Below, in pieces: positions 20,407-28,631 of a stretch of DNA of 64,000 bases (position 1 is its first letter; each line of letters starts with the position of its first letter). A program made the position numbers and the translations under genes. The notes below the pieces were generated by a model. That model did no database searches. It worked only from the letters and a program-made list of their open reading frames with translations, and was not told the origin of the DNA. Source of the DNA: an uncultured Bartonella sp. (GTDB lineage Bacteria > Pseudomonadota > Alphaproteobacteria > Rhizobiales > Rhizobiaceae); assembly GCA_946481695.1 (NCBI GenBank), contig CAMLON010000001.1, forward strand, positions 102,674 through 166,673. The letters are read 5' to 3'.

Positions 20407-21381
20407 TCAGAACAGATCACTTTCCTTGCGGTCGATGGATTTCAACTGGCTTAGAATTGTCAGGCGGCTTGTGACCATAGTTAACAATGCAACAAAGCCG
20501 ATTAAAATGAAAATCTTGATATAGCTTGAAAGCCCAAGACTGAAATGTCCGAATAATGCCGAAGCCTGATCGCTTCCGGGTGTTCCGGCAGCAAAACGGG
20601 TCCAGAACGAAAAAACGATAAAAATAACGATACTTATAAAACCGCCCAAAAATGCACCCTTCAGACCGGTCTTGAAAAAATGGAAGTCGAATTGGCGGGC
20701 AATAAAACCGGCTTCGGCACCAATAAAGTAGAGCACTTCGACAATGTGGGCATTGGCTGAAAGAGCACTGCGCGTTGCAAATATGATGGTGAGCGTCAAT
20801 GCAGAAATGACAAGTGCCAATATAATCACGCCGATAATGATCGTTGCGTGCGCCATTGTAACAAGGCGATTGATCGCATTGCGGTGGTCATCGAAACTGC
20901 CACCGGGAATTTGTGTTGCAACGGCATCGCTAATCATACCGAAATCGGCTTTATTGGTATCATCGAGGGTCACGACGACAAGACGTGGAATAGGCAGTTC
21001 CTTCAGTTCCAAACCGGTTCCAAGCCAAGGCTCAAGCAAGCGCTCGGTTTGAGCGCGGTCAATGATTTGAGCTGATTTGACGCCCGGAAAACCTTGCACA
21101 AGTTCGACAGCATAATTCAGAGTTTTTTCAATATCCAGTCCGTCGGTCGGCCGGATTTGAATTGTTGCTTCGCGTGAAATCTGGTTTTCCCAGTTGTGTG
21201 CCGAATAGCCGATCAGGTCAACCCCGCCAATCGACAGGGAAGCAAGCAGTGTCATGATCGCAATGACAACAACAAGCGCTTGCCCTGCGACATCACTCGC
21301 CGGAACAATTGACGTTTGTCCGGAAACGTTTCGACCTTGCCACAATTTTCGTGAATTCGGGGATGGGGAAAGCTCAGTCAT
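20407..21381 (-). CDS. ftsX: Cell-division ABC transporter permease FtsX
   Basis: FtsX pairs with FtsE to activate septal peptidoglycan hydrolases. I prefer the ATG at 21381 (324 residues), which has GGAAGG 10 nt upstream and overlaps the ftsE end by 8 nt; an earlier in-frame ATG at 21402 would add 7 residues. There are four transmembrane helices: one near 35-55 and three in the C-terminal FtsX domain. A large extracytoplasmic loop between the first two has the expected PGVKSAQIIDRAQTERLLEPW stretch. The protein is divergent, as FtsX usually is, and context carries much of the call. Confidence 0.88.
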   Translation of the reverse strand: MTELSPSPNSRKLWQGRNVSGQTSIVPASDVAGQALVVVIAIMTLLASLSIGGVDLIGYSAHNWENQISREATIQIRPTDGLDIEKTLNYAVELVQGFPGVKSAQIIDRAQTERLLEPWLGTGLELKELPIPRLVVVTLDDTNKADFGMISDAVATQIPGGSFDDHRNAINRLVTMAHATIIIGVIILALVISALTLTIIFATRSALSANAHIVEVLYFIGAEAGFIARQFDFHFFKTGLKGAFLGGFISIVIFIVFSFWTRFAAGTPGSDQASALFGHFSLGLSSYIKIFILIGFVALLTMVTSRLTILSQLKSIDRKESDLF

Positions 21382-22033
21382 AGAGTTCGAGCCTTCCGTC
21401 ATTGAGTATCATCCGGCGAGCATCAATCTGCTCCATCAGGTTGACATCATGGGTGGCGATCACCACAGCGGTTCCCGACCGGTTGAGTTCGATAAACAAG
21501 CGCAATAATCTGCGCGCAAGAACAGGGTCGACATTGCCTGTCGGTTCGTCCGCCAGCAATATTTCCGGCTGGTCGATCAATGCGCGGGCAATTGCCACGC
21601 GTTGTTTTTCCCCGCCGGAAAGTACAGGGGGCAACACATCCATCCGTTCGCCGAGCCCCACCCATTGAAGAAGTTCTTCGACCTCGGCGCGATAGGTTGC
21701 TTCTTCACGCCCCCTCACGCGTAAGGGAAGCGAAACATTTTCATAGGTTGTCATATGATCGAGCAGGCGGAAATCCTGAAAAACGATTCCGATTCGTTGG
21801 CGTAATTTCGGCATATCATGCCGTTTTAAAAGCGCGGTATCGTGGCCGAATATATTGATAAGACCGCGTGTCGGTTTTAATGCCAGAAACATCAAACGCA
21901 ATAATGTGGTTTTACCCGCACCGGAAGGGCCTGTCAAAAACTGGAATGACCCGTGCGGAATATAAAAGCTTATATCACGGAGGACTTCCGGCCCCATGCC
22001 ATAACGCAAGCCTACATTTTCAAAACGAATCAC
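21374..22033 (-). CDS. ftsE: Cell-division ATP-binding protein FtsE
   Basis: This is the ATPase of the FtsEX complex. In 219 residues it has Walker A GPSGAGKT (35-42), signature LSGGEKQR, Walker B ILLADEPTGNVD and the His switch ATHDVNLM. The start is GTG 22033 (MIRFENVGLRYG), typical for FtsE. It opens a minus-strand operon with ftsX and a YdcF gene, divergent from hpt across about 240 bp. Confidence 0.94.
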   Translation of the reverse strand: MIRFENVGLRYGMGPEVLRDISFYIPHGSFQFLTGPSGAGKTTLLRLMFLALKPTRGLINIFGHDTALLKRHDMPKLRQRIGIVFQDFRLLDHMTTYENVSLPLRVRGREEATYRAEVEELLQWVGLGERMDVLPPVLSGGEKQRVAIARALIDQPEILLADEPTGNVDPVLARRLLRLFIELNRSGTAVVIATHDVNLMEQIDARRMILNDGRLELYD

Positions 22034-22273
22034 TGTTAATTAACCTATTCTGCCCGCACAAATATTTATCCGGTTTTTCTTTTTTAAATGTTGGTAACCG
22101 CCTTAATGGCAATCTTGATTGATCGTGGAAAGGTATCTTGACCTGACGCCACTCTTTTTCCTATCCTTAACGAATATGGTTAAGTCGCGGTTAAAATTTA
22201 TTATTGGCAACAGCTTTCTTGGTAGAAGCGTCTGTGTTACCCCGCGGCCATAAATTTTTATATGGATAATAAA

Positions 22274-22810
22274 ATGCCCGTAATTGATGGAAAGTCGATC
22301 GAAGTTCTTTTTTCGGAAGAAGAGATTGCCAACCGTAACCGCATCATAGCAAATGAAATTGCCGGAAAGAAGCCGGTAAACCTGTTGGTGTTACCGATTT
22401 TGAAAGGGTCATTTATTTTTGCTGCCGATCTTATCAGAGAGCTTCATCGCGCCGGTGTCAGTTCGTCTGTGGAATTTATCACAATTTCAAGTTATGGAGC
22501 CGGTCAGGAAAGTGGAGAAATAAAGCTTTTGCACGATTTCGATAGCGATATTACGGGGCGTGATGTTCTTTTGATCGACGACATTCTGGAATCGGGAAAG
22601 ACGCTGAAATTCGTGCGGGATCTTTTGAAAACTCGCGGTGCAGGGCGTATTTTTATCGCTGCTTTGCTGGACAAAGCCATGCGGCGCAAAGCCGATATAG
22701 AGGCGGATTTTGTCGGTTTTCCTTGTCCCGATCAATTTGTTGTCGGATATGGAATGGATGCCGGCCATGCGTTTCGCCAGTTGCCTTATGTCGGGGTGCT
22801 TCAAAAATAG
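22274..22810 (+). CDS. hpt: Hypoxanthine phosphoribosyltransferase
   Basis: Hpt salvages hypoxanthine and guanine with PRPP to give IMP and GMP. I prefer ATG 22274 (178 residues, start MPVIDGKSIEV), with GGAT upstream; ATG 22262 in frame adds four residues. The PRPP-binding loop DVLLIDDILESGKTL, the substrate-loop region EFITISSYGAG, and the C-terminal DQFVVGYGMDAGHAFRQLPYVG are all present. It is monocistronic and divergent from ftsE, as in related genomes. Confidence 0.94.
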   Translation: MPVIDGKSIEVLFSEEEIANRNRIIANEIAGKKPVNLLVLPILKGSFIFAADLIRELHRAGVSSSVEFITISSYGAGQESGEIKLLHDFDSDITGRDVLLIDDILESGKTLKFVRDLLKTRGAGRIFIAALLDKAMRRKADIEADFVGFPCPDQFVVGYGMDAGHAFRQLPYVGVLQK

Positions 22811-23258
22811 TGATTGCATCGAGAAAATTGAGGCGCTCACACAAAACCGGTGGCTCAAGGAAAAATCTGCCTGATTTTCAAAAGTTCTGGCAGTCAGTGT
22901 CTTCTAGTAAACGTTGCAGTCATCTTCCGGTTACGACTTTCGGAATTTCATCGGAAAATCATTTATTTTATGATTCGGATTAAACACACTTTAGCGAATT
23001 GTCCGGTTTTAAAGAGCCTTCGTGCGTAATAATCGGGATTAAAAGGTCGGATTTAAATGCATTTGAAGGCCACAAACCGTTTTTTAAGGCTCGCAAGAAT
23101 CAATTGTTGTTGAAAGATTGTTGCAGAATAAAAATGGTGAAGTGAGCGAAACATCATTTGAAGAAGTTTCAGACGGCGGAAGCAATGAGGTTGTTACCCT
23201 GTTCACCAAGCGATTTTGAAGTTTTACCCGAATAATTGTTGATTTTTATGTGTTCCCT
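22811..23258. other. Gap between hpt and the sensor kinase gene
   Basis: No gene is firmly supported. A plus-strand open stretch at 23088-23219 encodes 43 codons with coding-like composition, ending in EVVTLFTKRF and stop, but it lacks a usable start. It could be the 3' end of a lost gene. No terminator was seen for either flanking gene. Confidence 0.4.
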
Positions 23259-24632
23259 TTATTGAGGAGGGAAATTATCCGGTGTACGGGGCGCTGAAAG
23301 CTCGAAGGAAAAACCTTCGGGAGCATAACTCAGATTGGCATGTCCATTAAAACGGGCGGGCAAAAGCCGTGTAATCAATTTGCTACCGAAGCTCAATTTG
23401 GTTGGCGCATGAACTGTCGGACCACCTCTTTCGCGCCAGGAAAAATGGAACTCGTTTTTATCAAGTGTCCAGATAATTTCTATAATTCCGGTTTTTGACG
23501 AAAGTGCCCCATATTTGACGGCGTTGGTACTCAATTCATGAAGTGCCAAAGCCATGGAAAGAGCTGTTTGTGGTGATAAGGCAACCGGTGGGCCGGATAC
23601 AACAAACCGGTTTTTGGTTTTGTCGTGAATATCAAGGCTGCTTTCGACAATTTGTTTGAGGTCGGCACTATTGGTTGCGCCTTGCGTCAAAATATCCTGC
23701 GCATGTGCAAGTGCATTCAGCCTCACAGAAAAATCCTGCAAAGCTTTTGTCATTGATGTTGCTTCGGTCAGCGTCTGATTGGCAATGCTTTGCACAATTG
23801 CCAAAATATTTTTAACCCGATGGGCAAGCTCGCTGGAAAGAATTGCCTGCTTTTCCTGCGCTTCCCGTCTTTCGGTAATATCTTGCAAAACGCCCAAGAT
23901 CCGGTGTTTCATAGACTTGCCGACATCTTTAGGTGCGGCTTCTGCCCAATAGCCGATCCAGCGTAATTGTTTGGTATCAGCCCTTTTGATCTGGAACTCC
24001 AGATGCGTAATCAGGCTTTCGTCCTGCCGTGTTTGCAACATCTGCTTTGCAATTTGTCGTGGACTATCCACAATCACAGAATAAAAGTCATCGAGTGGAA
24101 GTTCGGAACTTTCTTTAAAACCGAGTAGCTTCAAAAATTGCGGTGTCGCCTCGATCATATTGCGATCACGATCAATTTCAAATGCGCCAATACCGGCTGC
24201 CTGTTGAGCCAGTCGTAGACGTTCTTCACTCAGACGCAATGATTCGGAATGTAATTGTTCGTCGGTCCGGTCACGGACAATTTTTAAAAAACCTTGTTGT
24301 TTTCCATCATCGCTATAAAGAGCTTGCAGGTCACCCGATGCCCAGAAAGTCGTACCGTCTTTTCTTTGGTGGAAACGTTCAACGGCATCAATCCGATGAA
24401 GACTCGCCATTTGTTGGCGGGTTTCGGGTAGCTTGTTCAGCCGGTCTTCTTCGGTGAAGAGAATGTCCAGCGGCTGACCGATTACTTCTCCAGGTTTCCA
24501 GCCGAACAGTTTTTCTGCACCCGGACTCCAGCTCACAATCAGCCCATTCATATCCGCCGTCAATATTGCATAATCCAAGGCATTGTCGAGAATAAGTTGG
24601 TTACGCCACTCCTGTTTTTCAACACGTTTCAT
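23259..24632 (-). CDS. PAS-domain HWE-family sensor histidine kinase
   Basis: This is a soluble two-component kinase of 457 residues with no membrane helix. PAS domain 1 spans about 12-125, PAS/PAC domain 2 about 135-258, and an HWE-type kinase domain begins near 262. The phospho-acceptor is His271 in ELAHRVKN. The family traits HELSTNAVKYGAL (365-377) and WRERGGP (399-405) are complete. PAS1 lacks the LOV cysteine motif, so this is not a LOV photoreceptor. No response regulator lies nearby, so it is an orphan kinase. In this order, HWE kinases often feed the PhyR general stress pathway; that link is inference. Confidence 0.9.
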   Translation of the reverse strand: MKRVEKQEWRNQLILDNALDYAILTADMNGLIVSWSPGAEKLFGWKPGEVIGQPLDILFTEEDRLNKLPETRQQMASLHRIDAVERFHQRKDGTTFWASGDLQALYSDDGKQQGFLKIVRDRTDEQLHSESLRLSEERLRLAQQAAGIGAFEIDRDRNMIEATPQFLKLLGFKESSELPLDDFYSVIVDSPRQIAKQMLQTRQDESLITHLEFQIKRADTKQLRWIGYWAEAAPKDVGKSMKHRILGVLQDITERREAQEKQAILSSELAHRVKNILAIVQSIANQTLTEATSMTKALQDFSVRLNALAHAQDILTQGATNSADLKQIVESSLDIHDKTKNRFVVSGPPVALSPQTALSMALALHELSTNAVKYGALSSKTGIIEIIWTLDKNEFHFSWRERGGPTVHAPTKLSFGSKLITRLLPARFNGHANLSYAPEGFSFELSAPRTPDNFPPQ

Positions 24633-25717
24633 CGTGATTACACAGACTCCGTTTCAATAACCCGAAAATACAATCATGTACCTGAAGGCCTTTAGCGTCA
24701 TCCCGCTTTTCCCATGAAAAATTATATCATTGAATAGCAGCTTTGTTAACTGTTTATCATGCGAGTTTATTTGAAAATCAATGATAAAAATTTAGACAGA
24801 TAACTTATTAAAGGCTATTTTTCGGTTACCGGCTGAAAGACGCAGTGTATATTCACCGGATAGGTTCTGTCCCCCTTGCAATTTTCAATTCAGCTTCTTC
24901 CGGAAAAAATTAATATTTTTTGATTCTTATAGTGTTTATATTTCTATTTTTGATTTTATTTGAAAGTATTGAATTGATAAAACATATATCATTCTTTATT
25001 GTAAAAATTTTGTAAATTTAAACAATTTAAATATATATTATGTAGAAATATTTTGTTTTTTTCGTAATTAAAAATAGATATGAATTTTATATTATATAGA
25101 TAACATTTTATATTTTATATAAGAATGAATTCAAATTTTTAGTGCCGGTGCGATTAGCTTTTTTCCAACGATCCGCATAGAGAGTGTATTTGTCGCCAAC
25201 AAGTTGAAACATGCCAACAAGTTGAAACATGTAAATGTTGTTCAACATCATCATGATTATTGCAACATTGGTAACAATATTGTCGATGAAACAAATGGCA
25301 TCAACTTCTCATCGTTTAATAGCGAATGAACGCGATCATTTTTCGCGCAACAATGTAACCCGTCGCCACCGGCAGGCAAAACCTTTGCGTTCTCTCTCAT
25401 CCGGAAAAATCCCGATTTGCTTGACATTCGAGTAGTCGCTCATCGGGGAAGTGACAATTTATCAGGCTTGAAAATAACATAAAGCGGCCTGAATTCTTAT
25501 CCTTATATACGGGATTTGTTTTTCATACGTTTGTTTTTATTGCCAAATATAAATAGTGAAACTCTGCTAATATGTTTGACAATAGACCTTACGCATGTTG
25601 AGTTTGAAGTTATAAAAAGAAACGGCAGATCAAAGTCCGATCTTGTTCTTTGGTCATTGCACCGCAGACAATTGTGACTGTTTCAAAAGTGGCGTTCTGT
25701 AGTGGAAGGATTTGAAA
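24633..25717. other. Large gap between the sensor kinase and pta, with AT-rich island
   Basis: About 1.1 kb without a supported gene. Bases 24880-25140 form an extreme AT-rich island with sharp edges. An 18-bp tandem repeat is at 25195-25230, followed by ATGTTG-TT-CAACAT. The 66-codon open frame at 25235-25435 has no ribosome site or known domain and I do not call it. The pta promoter must lie at the right end; TTGACA at 25576 is a perfect -35, but I find no matching -10. Confidence 0.5.
25195..25230. repeat. Two-copy 18-bp tandem repeat
   Basis: GCCAACAAGTTGAAACAT occurs at 25195-25212 and again without change at 25213-25230. It sits just right of the AT-rich island. Confidence 0.9.
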
Positions 25718-26662
25718 ATGGTAACAAAAAAACACGGACGTTATGATTCTTATCTCGAACAGGCACGTAACCTTCCTCCTATTAAAACGGCTATCGTTCA
25801 TCCCTGTTCAAAAGAAGCAATGCTTGCAGCCATCGAGGCCTGGCAGGAAAAATTTCTGGAACCGGTTCTTGTCGGGCCGGAAGCTAAAATTCGTAATGCC
25901 GCAAAAGAAGCCGGTGTTGAAATTGAAGGCTTGGAAATAGTACCGACCGAGCACAGCCACGCGGCAGCCCAGAAAGCGGTTGAAATGGCAGCAGGCGGAA
26001 AAGTTCAGGCGCTGATGAAAGGGTCGCTTCACACCGATGAACTTTTGGGCGCTGTGGTAAGCGCACAATCCGGGTTGCGGACAGAGCGTCGTATCAGTCA
26101 TGTTTATGCAATGGATATTCCTGCTTATCCCAAACCGCTTCTTATTACCGATGCGGCAATCAATATTCGTCCCGATCTTGATGACAAACGCGATATTATC
26201 CAGAATGCGGTTGATCTCATGCGCATTCTGGGGCTTGAAAAGCCTCTGGTAGCCGTGCTTGCTGCGGTGGAAACGGTCAATTCAAAAATGCCCGCTACAC
26301 TTGACGCGGCAGCTTTGACTGTTATGTCGATGCGCGGACAAATCACCGGCGCCATTGTTGACGGGCCGTTGGCATTCGACAATGCAATCAATTTGAAGGC
26401 CGCCGAAATAAAGGGCATTGTTTCACCTGTGGCCGGTAAAGCCGATATTCTTCTGGTACCGGATCTTGAAGCAGGAAATATGCTTGCCAAACAATTGATG
26501 TATTTTGCCGATGCCGGTGCGGCCGGACTGGTTCTCGGTGCGCGTGTTCCCATTATTCTTACCAGCCGATCGGATAAAGTGGCCGTGCGGCTTGCGTCTG
26601 CAGCACTTGCAAAAATCATGGTCGAGCGGCGGTTCAAGTTGGAGAAGGCGCATCATGAATAA
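25718..26662 (+). CDS. pta: Phosphate acetyltransferase (short PTA_PTB type)
   Basis: Pta interconverts acetyl-CoA plus phosphate with acetyl phosphate plus CoA. ATG 25718 has GGAAGGA 7 nt upstream and gives 314 residues, a single PTA_PTB catalytic domain. GSLHTDELLGAVV, RRISHVYAMDIPAYPKPL, ITDAAINIRPDLDDK and the C-terminal GLVLGARVPIILTSRSD are family hallmarks. Many relatives fuse this domain to an N-terminal MaoC-like hydratase; that part is absent here. The acetate rather than butyrate assignment rests on ackA, whose start overlaps the pta stop by 8 nt. Confidence 0.88.
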   Translation: MVTKKHGRYDSYLEQARNLPPIKTAIVHPCSKEAMLAAIEAWQEKFLEPVLVGPEAKIRNAAKEAGVEIEGLEIVPTEHSHAAAQKAVEMAAGGKVQALMKGSLHTDELLGAVVSAQSGLRTERRISHVYAMDIPAYPKPLLITDAAINIRPDLDDKRDIIQNAVDLMRILGLEKPLVAVLAAVETVNSKMPATLDAAALTVMSMRGQITGAIVDGPLAFDNAINLKAAEIKGIVSPVAGKADILLVPDLEAGNMLAKQLMYFADAGAAGLVLGARVPIILTSRSDKVAVRLASAALAKIMVERRFKLEKAHHE

Positions 26663-27839
26663 CCGGATCATAACGTTCAATTCCGGCTCTTCATCCTTGA
26701 AGGTGGGGCTTTATGAAAATAATAATGGCCACGCGGAACAATTGGGTAAAGGTTCTATTGATCTTAGGCGCAATTGCTTTTCTTTTCGTATTGAAAAAAC
26801 CGGCGAACAAATAGCGGCTTCACCGCTTCCTGAAAAAGCCGATGACAAAGAAATGCTCGGCCGTGTTTTCGGTTGGCTGACCGAAAGAATGGACATCGGA
26901 GATATTAAAGCGGTCGGTCACAGGATTGTTCATGGGGCCGATATTTTCAGGGATGCCTGTATCGTTAATGATAAGACGCTTGATTATATGGAATCACTTA
27001 TTCCGCTTGCACCGCTTCATCAACCGGCAAATCTCCGGCTGATTTATCTTGTTAAAAAACTTTATCCCGCACTTATGCAAACGGCCTCTTTCGATACAGC
27101 CTTTCATCAGGGGCAGAGTGACCGGGTGAGACGTTTTGCCATTCCCCGCATTCTGCATAACCGCGGCATCAAGAAATATGGTTTCCATGGGCTTTCCTAC
27201 CACTATATTTCGGAACAACTGCCAAAATTGCCAAAAGATGTCAGAATAAAAAATGTCGTTGTGGCACATCTTGGAAGCGGTGCCAGTCTTTGCGCATTGA
27301 AAAATCAACAAAGTGCCGAAACGACCATGAGTTTTACAACGCTTGACGGTGTGCCTATGGCAACGCGTTGTGGGGCGTTGGATGCGGGGGTTCTCATTCA
27401 TCTCTTGCGTAACAAGCGTCATAGTGTCAGTGACATGGAATATATGCTTTACCATTCGAGCGGCCTACTCGGTATGTCCGGTATCAGTGCCGATTGTCGT
27501 GATCTGGTGGCGTCGAAATTGGAACAGGCAAAACAGGCTCTTGATGTTTTTACCTTGCGTATTGCGCAGGAAATCGCACGTTTGGCGGTAACTTTGGAAG
27601 GGTTGGATACAATTATTTTCACCGCCGGTATTGGTGAACACCAACCTGAAATTCGCGAAGCGGTTTTGGAACAATTGCGATGGATGGGCATCGAGATTGA
27701 CTATCAAGCCAATAATGCCAATCAATCACGGCTAACAACGCTTGATAGCCCAATTGCCGCGTTCATAATCCCCACGGATGAGGAACAACGCATTGCCGAC
27801 GATGCAGCCCGCCTCATGACGGAAAATGGAAAAAAGTGA
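26655..27839 (+). CDS. ackA: Acetate kinase (acetate/propionate kinase family)
   Basis: AckA makes ATP and acetate from acetyl phosphate, or the reverse. ATG 26655 (394 residues) follows GGAG and overlaps pta; the frame also runs open upstream within pta. Motifs seen: NSGSSSLKVGLYE (9-21), GHRIVHG, ASFDTAFHQ with the catalytic-site Asp/His, HGLSYHY, HLGSGASL and FTAGIGEHQPEIRE. The usual PMGTRxGxLDPG block reads PMATRCGALDAG here, a mild departure that may affect kinetics. With pta it forms a two-gene acetate node. Confidence 0.92.
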   Translation: MNNRIITFNSGSSSLKVGLYENNNGHAEQLGKGSIDLRRNCFSFRIEKTGEQIAASPLPEKADDKEMLGRVFGWLTERMDIGDIKAVGHRIVHGADIFRDACIVNDKTLDYMESLIPLAPLHQPANLRLIYLVKKLYPALMQTASFDTAFHQGQSDRVRRFAIPRILHNRGIKKYGFHGLSYHYISEQLPKLPKDVRIKNVVVAHLGSGASLCALKNQQSAETTMSFTTLDGVPMATRCGALDAGVLIHLLRNKRHSVSDMEYMLYHSSGLLGMSGISADCRDLVASKLEQAKQALDVFTLRIAQEIARLAVTLEGLDTIIFTAGIGEHQPEIREAVLEQLRWMGIEIDYQANNANQSRLTTLDSPIAAFIIPTDEEQRIADDAARLMTENGKK

Positions 27840-27966
27840 CGCCGATTTTTCGGTATAACGTTTTTTTTGAAGCACGACTCCGGTCGCTATGTGTGTTTGA
27901 TGTGTTGAACAACAAAACAATTATTCAAAACCTGACATAGGCTGTTTTAAATCGTGATGGCCTTGT

Positions 27967-28061
27967 TCAATTTCAGACAGTACCGTCGATTTCAGACATA
28001 AGCGTAAATTCCAGATATAATCTTCAATTTTAAACATGGTCTTCGATTTCGGGTATAACCG
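27967..28061. repeat. Five-unit 19-bp degenerate tandem array
   Basis: Units start at exactly 27967, 27986, 28005, 28024 and 28043. The first two read TCAATTTCAGACAGTACCG and TCGATTTCAGACATAAGCG; later ones keep the pattern TNRATTTYNRRYATNRNCN. The 19-bp phase is kept without any indel, although bases have drifted. Because 19 is not a multiple of three, it is not a protein repeat. Confidence 0.85.
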
Positions 28062-28366
28062 GCAATGTCGAAGATTGAATTGCGCGCATGAAACGGTGCT
28101 TACGTTACCGGCTTTTTGTGCATTTTATAATTTTCGATTTTTTTAAAAATTGAACCGGATCGACACGTTCACGGGGATCATTCCCGGATGATGGTTTCAT
28201 GAAAATCAATAAGCGAATTTTCAGCCGCCCATGCACTTCATATCTTTTTGAAATTATAAGCGTGACTATTTCGCAGGCTCTGCATTCTGTCATGAATTTT
28301 GCGCATTTATGACCGGTTTGGTCGTTGATTGCAAGTTATGTTGCAATACACATCGGCTGCCAATGC

Positions 28367-28512
28367 GCCAGAGAATACAATATGCCAGAGAATACAATGC
28401 GGGAAAGGGAACACAATGTGCGAAAGGGAACACAATGTGCGTAAATGATATTATGTGCGCAAGCGATACAATGAAGGGGATATGCAAGTGCAAGCGCCAC
28501 AGGCGATACAAT
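28367..28512. repeat. Degenerate tandem array around an ACAAT core
   Basis: ACAAT cores occur at 28377, 28394, 28413, 28432, (ATTAT at 28450), 28468 and 28508, so spacing is 17, 19, 19, 18, 18 and then 40. Two adjacent 19-bp copies are identical (GAAAGGGAACACAATGTGC at 28403-28421 and 28422-28440), as are two GCCAGAGAATACAAT copies at 28367 and 28384. Confidence 0.85.
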
Positions 28513-28631
28513 GCGCGCGATACTCAAGTGCGTTTAACCGCCACGGGCGAAAAAAGCGTTGCTATTCAGCCAATTGGTGCGCCCGTGAGCGATTGTGGTC
28601 AATATAACCGGAATTATCCGGTGATTTTGTT

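Larger units (their letters stand above)
27840..28631. other. Repeat-bearing gap between ackA and acs
   Basis: No gene is supported. The gap carries two unrelated degenerate tandem arrays, 27967-28061 (19 bp, five units) and 28367-28512 (17-20 bp, about seven units). ackA and acs converge on it. A small dyad ACCGG-N6-CCGGT (28607-28622) lies just past the acs stop. The 108-codon plus-strand and overlapping minus-strand open frames near 28290-28635 follow the repeat and have no domain or ribosome site. Confidence 0.55.

Noticed and set aside
23259..24632. LOV-domain blue-light kinase
   Set aside because: The first PAS domain lacks the cysteine motif needed for the flavin adduct.
27967..28061. 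Plasmid-type iteron origin
   Set aside because: Period and unit number fit iterons, but there is no rep, par or origin-linked gene, and the flanks are chromosomal housekeeping genes.
27967..28512. CRISPR array
   Set aside because: Repeat units are contiguous 17-20 bp copies without unique spacers, the copies are diverged, and no cas gene is present.
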